The notes beneath the pieces were generated by a model, which had not been told where the DNA came from, did no database searches, and worked only from the letters and a program-made list of their open reading frames with translations. A program made the position numbers and the translations under genes. Shown here in pieces: positions 57,441 to 64,000 of a stretch of DNA of 64,000 nt; position 1 is the stretch's first letter; the number at the start of each line of letters is the position of its first letter. This DNA comes from Lunularia cruciata (lineage: Eukaryota > Streptophyta > Marchantiopsida > Lunulariales > Lunulariaceae), in contig OX419759.1 in assembly GCA_948567375.1 (NCBI GenBank), positions 4,503,303-4,567,302 on the forward strand, given 5' to 3'.

Positions 57441-59200
57441 AGGTATTTTTGCAATTACTCATAGACTATTAGTTGATGATCAGATTTCATGTTTGGGGTA
57501 CTTACTACATGGCGGGGCCTACTATTACTTGCGCCATTCACACCATTGGGTGGTGTGCCATCAATAGGACTATTACGGTTGGAGACGCAGGTTAAGATTA
57601 AGAGTATATTTTGAAGTATAGCTCCATAGAGCTCACTTCTTTGATGTTGAGCCTTTGAGTTCTTGGCTATAGTGGATAGAGGCCGGTGAGCATCACCTAG
57701 AGTGTCTTAGCTAGAGTGGGTGCAACTTGACTAATTAGTGTTCCATTGTTTGTAGATTGTTGAGGGACAGATCAAATACTAATATGATTGAGTGTGATTT
57801 AAGTTGTGAACAAATTGGTTACATCAAAGAAGTGAAGTCAGGGAGAAATTGGATGTAGGAATTGAGGATGTTGGGAGTATCTCCAAGCTTTGCTGATCAT
57901 TGGTAGCTTGGAAAATCTTTTGAATTGATGTAGATTTGGCAGTGAGATAGACAGTGTGCGGAAGTGTTGGCCAAATTTCATTGAGAAGAAAGTTAATTTC
58001 AAGCAATGGTTTTCATTTTGAGCTCAAGAGGTGAAAGAAAAACCAATTTGGTGCCAATTGAGCTCAAAGAGCAAATTAAAAGTGGAGTTTGGAACTCAAT
58101 CCCACAAATTAGAGATTTAAAGATCCTCATCTTTTGATTTGGCTTGAGTGTTGATTTAGTGGAGGATTTGGCAGTCAGCTAACTCTAGGAATTTATGTCA
58201 GATTTTGGCTCAAGTTGGAGGAGCTTGGCCAGATTAGGAAGAAGGTTGCCAAAATTAGAGAGGGTTTGAAGTGGCAAGAAGAAAGGCCTCATTTGGCTGA
58301 ATTTTGGCATTTAGAGGCTTCAAGGCATTGGGCTATGAGAGGCTATGAAGGCCTAGAAAGGCCAACAAGTCAGCTTGCTGGTGTGAGGCTAGCTAGTTTA
58401 GAGTAGTTTTTGGTCATTGTGTGGCAAAATCTGCCCACCATTCTAGATTGTACGCAATAGTGTTTGAATTCTAGACCTTAGGTTTTTAGACTGCTACCCT
58501 TACTAACTGGTCCATCCTAACTTGTTATCCTAATGATTATTTTGTTGATATCTATCCATATGTAACTTTGGCTAGGAGAGAGTTTGATTTATTCTTGGTG
58601 ATCTTGGTAGCTTAGGAAGTAAATAACTCATATTATGTCAAATTGCAAATGGTGGGAGAGTCAGTCCCATGTTGATTTATGAGATGGAGAGTTTTTGTTT
58701 GGATTTCTTGTGATTGTATCCTCTCCATTTTTTACTTCCTATTTTTGCACCATGTTTGTGAGAGGTGCATTGACTTTAGAGCGTTGGTGCTCTGGTGTGC
58801 TCTTGGTAGTGAGGTTGGAGTGATGACTAGTCAGACTACCTATATTTCTCTTTGGTGAGGCAAGAAGTGACAACTTGTAGATCATGGGAGTGTGTGTTGT
58901 GATGGTAGGTTATAGGTTGTCATTTCTCTTAGTGCAATTGTCATAGTTAGAGCTACATTAGTAGATGATGTTTGGTTGGTGGTGTTGGCACTTCTTGGTG
59001 ACACTTGGTAGGATACTTGTGGTGGTTATGATTTTGTTTGCAATTTCTAGTTACTTTGCCACAATAGAGTTCTTTGGGGATTCTGAAGGAGATGGCATTG
59101 TAGTACGTACTAGGTTTACTTGGAGTGGTGCTCAGTATCAACTTGTATCTTAGATTCTAATGAGGGAGGAGATTGACTCTTAGTTAGAGTTTGACACAAG
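57441..59200. other. Stretch without recognised gene
   Basis: Mixed sequence with a 63-codon plus-strand frame (58,215-58,406) rich in E, R and K and no recognised domain. It may belong to the leader of the retroelement relic that follows. Confidence 0.4.
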
Positions 59201-61900
59201 AGTTGACTCAATTAAGAGTGCACTTGGTGTATCTACACTGTTGTTGTGAGACATGGATGAGATTTATGGGGCCTCCAAAGGCTCCAAGGATTACTCTGGT
59301 ACAATGGTACCATTGAATTGGATGATTTCATCCAAGAGTTTGATAGTTGGTATGATTTGTAGTAGATGAAAAACTTGACTTTGTTCACACCTTCATTGCA
59401 TAAAAGGAGTTGTTTTAGCACTTGGAGGGTCAATCAATGAATAACTACCATAGCTCACTTGGAGGAGATTGAGCTATGGAGACAATATTGGTCTTTAAAC
59501 TATATTTCCATCAATTCAAGCTCAATTCTAAGGGTAGATTGATAGTACCACAAGTTCTAGCTCTAGTAGCATTGGTGGATCTATTTGAGATAGTGCTAAT
59601 ATGAGTGGAGGTACCACTACATGAGGTGGTGTAGTATCAGGGTTTAACACCATGGTGGAGTTCTTCTAGTGTTTGAGGCAAAACTGCCAAGGAGTGCAGA
59701 CTAACAAGCTAAGGAGCTTGTAGGAGTTCCAATGGACGGTTAAAGAGAGTATACACAACGCATACACTTGAGTGAGATGGCTGATCATTTTTACTAAAGG
59801 AGTTATTGGGATCCACGCAGTCCAATTTTGGTATGGGATACTAGACAAAGAGTTGCAATGTAGAATATGTGATGCTACATTGTTACATGTTATTTCACCT
59901 ACTTTGGTAGTGGTCTTTGGTTTGGTTGAGCATATTGAGCTCAACATTGTAGAAGAGAGAGTGGTGACGTCTAGATTTGGTAAGGAGACCTCATCCACAA
60001 TTGTAACTTCTTCTAGAGTGCAGTAGAGTGCACTATGCCATGTTATTTTTTGAGGTCAAGATGGACAACCTAGATCTTATGAAGCTAGTGGAGAGCCTAG
60101 TGTAGCTAGACCCTTACCTTCATTTTTGGGTCAACATCAGCCAATGATTGGTAGTGTTGCTTGTTGGACTTGTGGTGGACCTTACCACAAGAGAGAATGC
60201 ACTTAGAATAGTAGAGCTAATACCTCTAGTGCATCATAGTTAGCACAAAGGCAATGTGAGCATCCCCATAGATTTGGTCACAATAGTGACCAATGCTTTC
60301 ATCTACACTTAGAGTTACAAAGTGGGAGGGCTGCTATGGCAGGTGCTACAAGAGCTTTAGGTCATGAAGGACGAGGTGGTAGAGGTGATGGTAGAGGATC
60401 CACACCTAGTAGGAGTGTAGTACCTGCCCTTACATCCAATACAACCATGGCTACTTGGATCAAGAAGAGATTAATTAGCATGGCCATCGCTTAGAGGAGA
60501 TTAGATTTGGGTGTTGAGGCCTCTTCCTCTTACGCGGGCGATAGAGACATCTTGGACTTCATATGTGGAGCAAAATAGGTAGATGCATCTAGAGTAGTGA
60601 GTAGGAGAGCAATACATGGTCTAGAGCCTAGGGGAGCACCAATGAAATTGGACCCATAGAGAGGAGAGGCTGGTAGATAGGTCAGACTTCCTAGTCTTTT
60701 ACACTATTTGAGGCACTAGAGACAATATCCATGGCTCTTAGACATCTTAGTGCAAGTGTGGTAGGTGGTGATAGGATGCATGATAAGCTACCTACTAGTC
60801 AACCACCTGCTACTACACCGATTGAGTCTAGCTCAATTGGGGGTGGCTTAGTTGATTATGCACTTTCCATTATTCTCAATCAATGATATGTTTACATTAT
60901 GAGTTGACCCAATCCGAATGTTTCGATTGGCTGCCAGACTTTGTGACAATAAGGATGATGTGGTTCATGCTTCTAGAGTAGAGGTGGTTGATAGTAGAGG
61001 TAACATGGTTGAGGAGCATGGGATTAGCTCAAGGACCAATGGTTTATGGCAGACATCAATGTCTAGATTGGAAGAGTTATCAACTAGACTGGCATTTGAG
61101 CAAGTGTGGTTTACACTTGGATTTGTCCTATTGGGTAACCAATGGGGAATTTTTCATTTGGAAGGACCTTTAGGGAAATTATATACATTATAGAGGGTCT
61201 TACAAGACTCTGGTGTGCAACCCCTTATCTTGGGGAAGATTGCAATTATCAATCTAGAGTTACGGAAGACCGATATAGAGAGGTGTCCATTTTAGATCCA
61301 CATATCTCAAGGGTGGTTCTGCATAGTACATTACATGTAGAGAACTTGTTGTTCAGATTCAACTTGGTCATTTGGTTGATAGTTTTATGGTGAGAGCTCA
61401 GGCTATTGCAACCGTAATTGAGTCATATGGTGTGCTAGTTGGTGGAGCAATGTTATACCTCATGGGTTTTAGTATTGACTATTGGGAGGAGACAATAGAC
61501 CAAGTTGGCAATCAAGTGAGAGATGGATATGTTTCTTACTAGTATGCTTCAGTAGTGGCAATCTTTGCTCATTATAGTCCGGACCATGGCAACATCAATT
61601 TCAACTTTAATGGTTTTGTTACTTGGCTTGGTGATTTATTGGAGGAGAACACCCATGCACAACATACTCCAATACCAAAATAGATCACTCAAATTTGGTG
61701 TACAAGTGGGATTATACCATCTACCTTGGATGTCCCATTGTGGAGTTCAAAGGAAGCATTGCAACAACATGTGGATAAGTTGGTACAATAGGCTTAGAGT
61801 GGAGCCTTTGTACCACTAGGGGACCAGTGTGAGGATGAACCTCCAAAACGATTACCTTGATCCCTTTAGACACCAGACTCATTGCTTGATAGTTCCAATA
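59200..61900 (+). mobile_element. LTR-retroelement relic with gag zinc knuckle and protease-like region (fossil)
   Basis: Plus-strand protein-like segments include a gag-like stretch (about 59,640-60,030). A zinc knuckle follows at about 60,162-60,203 (CWTCGGPYHKREC, C-X2-C-X4-H-X4-C), with a second C/H-rich motif soon after (CEHPHRFGHNSDQCFHLH). Further downstream a DSGVQPLILGK-type segment (about 61,205-61,240) and a segment containing GGAMLYxMGFSIDYWEE (about 61,440-61,490) suggest a retroelement aspartic-protease region. RT, integrase and bounding LTRs were not identified, so class (Ty3-like is my guess) and ends are approximate. It is heavily broken and old. Confidence 0.55.
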
Positions 61901-63180
61901 GAGGGAGTATGTCTATTGAAGTTGTTTGGTGAGATTAGCATTAGACTAGATACAATACTATAGGTACGAGTATATGAGTACTATAACACCTATTTGTGCA
62001 TGTATATACTATTGTGATATTTAGTTTGGTATTATAAGTACACAAGAGATATTATTTTTATAATGATAAAGGATGGTTCCACATTTGTCATGATTAGCTA
62101 AAGTTAGTCATAGCTAGGATAGAGGGGACCTTAATCTAGAAGAAGTGGAAAAAATGAGCACTACTATTTTGGATTCTAGTATATTGATTTGGTATTATTC
62201 CTAGGTGTTTGGCCTTGAGGAAAAAGTTGAGAACTCTCCGATCCACAAGCCTTTTTGTTTTGAATTCTTCTATAGTCCAAAGAAAGCCCATGTGAAGGAA
62301 CCCTTGACTTAGTGTTTGGATCAAGGTAAGACTACATGCTTAGGAGAATATTCTAGTGAACATGGATATTCCTTTAACTTTTTGACTTTATTTGATTTTA
62401 TTTGACTTTTAGCCTAATAACTTGAGTTACTCCAAGAATTAGTAACTTTGGTATGTAACTATTTCATAATTATATAAACTAGGGTAAGGAGATCTCATCA
62501 TCATTTCATTTGCAAATATCTCTCTCTCATTGAGTTCTCTAGTAAGCAATACCTTGAGTCTTGGAGTGTTAGCCTTAGAAAAGTATGATGGAGTTGGAGT
62601 TATTTCTCTTCTTAGTCCATGGTGCGCTACCATAATAGCCATCAAAAGTTCATCTTGAGTGAGAGATAGGCCGGCTCATAATATAGAGGTACTTGTATGT
62701 GGAGAGAGATGGGACTGCTTAGTGAGTCTCTCTACATCATGTAGCACACTTGGCCTATCAATATCCTGATTTATTACTAATATCAATTGTGAGGGGTTAC
62801 TAGAAGACTCTACAGGCAAACATTTCCTTGTTGGAGGGAGGGAGGGGGGGGGGTAGGATTTGGAGAGACATGGTCCCATTCATTTGGTGATTTTTAGATG
62901 ACCATGTTAGAGACACACACGTGTTGGCTAGGATCTTGGTCTTTAGGATCCTCATTCTGGTGTGTTTTGGGAGATGTTACATATACTACAACATCTCCAA
63001 GTTCATTAGTCCATTTCTCCAACTTACAATTTGAAGAAGGTCCCTTTGATGGGTGATTCTTGTACCCAGTGTTGTCGGGAAAATGATTCACAAAGAGTTG
63101 GTGCCATTTGGTGAGCTCTACAATTTCCCTTTAAGATACCTAAGCTTGAGAGTTTCTTTGTGTTACATAACACTTGGAGC
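61901..63180. other. Stretch without recognised gene
   Basis: Mixed sequence with a G-rich run at about 62,833-62,855. Frames are short (under 70 codons) and unrecognised. It could be the downstream remainder of the preceding retroelement. Confidence 0.4.
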
Positions 63181-63224
63181 TTAACTTTGTGATACATTGA
63201 GACATGACTTGTTTAAGGAACTGT

Positions 63225-63390
63225 AATCTTAGGAATATTTATTTAGTGTCATTTGAGCAAGTAAATCTTGAGAGAATATTTCATCTGGTGCCATTTGAGC
63301 AAATAAGTCTTTTGTGAGCATTTTATTTAGTGTTTTGATCAAAAGGATCTTGAGAGTTTATTTGGGGCACTTTGAGCAAAAGAACTATTT
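63225..63390. repeat. Short diverged tandem repeats of about 50-60 bp
   Basis: Three to four imperfect units share 'ttatttagtgtcatttgagcaa', 'gtaaatcttgagag' and 'catctggtgccatttgagcaaataagtctt'. They directly precede the 130-bp array. Confidence 0.55.
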
Positions 63391-63529
63391 TTGAGAACTT
63401 CCCAAAATGTTGGTTGGGGAGTGCTTGATCTGTGCAAGGAATTCTCAAAGAAGGCCTTGGAGAAGGTTGGGACAAGTGTGGACAAAAAGACAATTTTTTA
63501 TTCTTTCTCCCACAAGAAAGGGGCTGGAC

Positions 63530-64000
63530 TGGACAGGAATCAAAGGAGAGCAGATTTTTGTTTTGGACAGTACTAGACAAGGAGAGAGGATTTTTGGAGA
63601 GTTTTGGTGACTAGGTGAGAATTGAAGGAGAGGAGATTTTTTTTTGGACAATATTGGACAAGGAGAGAGGATTTTTGGAGGGTTTTGGGTGACTATTGGG
63701 AATCAAAGAAGAGAATAGGATTTTTTGAGAGGAGTTGGGGACTAGTTGGAATCAAAGGAGAGGAGATTTTTGTTTGGACAGTACTAGACAACCATAGAGG
63801 ATTTTTGGAGGGTTTTGGGTGACTATTATGAATCAAAGAAGAGAAGAGGATTTTTTGAGAGGACTTGGTGACTAGTTGGAATTGAAGGAGAGGAGATTTT
63901 CATTTGGATAGTATTGGACAAGGAGAGAGGATTTTTGGATGGTTTTGGGTGACTGTTGGGAATCAAAGAAGAGAAGAGGATTTTTTGAGAGGACTTGGTG
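63530..64000. repeat. 130-bp tandem array running off the right edge
   Basis: The phrase GGAGAGGAGATTTT recurs at about 63,627, 63,758 and 63,888, spacing 130-131 bp, after a shorter partial unit near 63,545. Each unit also contains 'ggacagtactagacaaggagagaggatttttggagggttttgg' variants and 'aatcaaagaagagaagaggattttttgagagga'. Units differ by a few percent. The array continues past the window. Short open frames in all plus-strand phases here reflect the repeat, not genes. Confidence 0.88.

Overview
This is nuclear DNA from a land plant. The evidence is a single-exon gene for a Tic20-type chloroplast inner-envelope translocon subunit (35,687-36,454, + strand) and a 19-exon gene for a KEA3-type thylakoid K+/H+ antiporter (42,328-49,817, - strand), set in long stretches of decayed plant retrotransposons. 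No tRNA, rRNA, CRISPR or prokaryotic signal was seen. The lineage cannot be fixed from this window. Compact KEA3 introns (116-502 bp), an R2-like LINE and relics of a SERAC1-like hydrolase would fit an early-diverging plant, but that is a guess.

Layout. 1-3,100: repeat debris with one solo LTR. 3,100-7,012: a degenerate LINE with an N-terminal C2H2 finger, reverse transcriptase and C-terminal nuclease-like region. 7,160-9,117: a broken LRR receptor gene, with a 61-bp LINE-tail insertion flanked by a 16-bp target duplication. 9,147-12,070: minus-strand relics of a SERAC1-like alpha/beta-hydrolase, in which a 129-bp piece around the GHSFG nucleophile elbow has been amplified about 16 times. 13,325-13,859: a second truncated LINE copy. 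14,401-27,082: a nest of Ty3/gypsy elements. Element A (chromodomain type) has one LTR split by element B, and B itself carries two solo LTRs. 27,083-34,588: AT-rich DNA, one solo LTR with a perfect target duplication, and an LTR-plus-gag fragment. 34,603-35,097: a third truncated LINE copy with a 14-bp target duplication. 35,300-50,000: the single-copy, gene-bearing island (TIC20, then KEA3 in the opposite orientation). 52,440-64,000: more retroelement-like DNA, including an inverted pair of coiled-coil coding segments, a gag/protease-like relic, and a 130-bp tandem array running off the right edge.

The two intact genes both encode chloroplast membrane proteins: TIC20 in preprotein import at the inner envelope, KEA3 in thylakoid proton-motive-force partitioning. 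Nothing in the sequence shows that they are co-regulated.

The most unusual observations are: (1) the 129-bp array, a multiple of three that leaves a 533-codon repetitive frame open on the minus strand; (2) dense heat-shock-element-like GAAnnTTC modules in the U3 of one LTR family, including a perfect four-module site just upstream of a TATA box; (3) a LINE family whose truncated copies can each be bounded by target duplications, one of which carries a locally copied 21-bp inverted segment.
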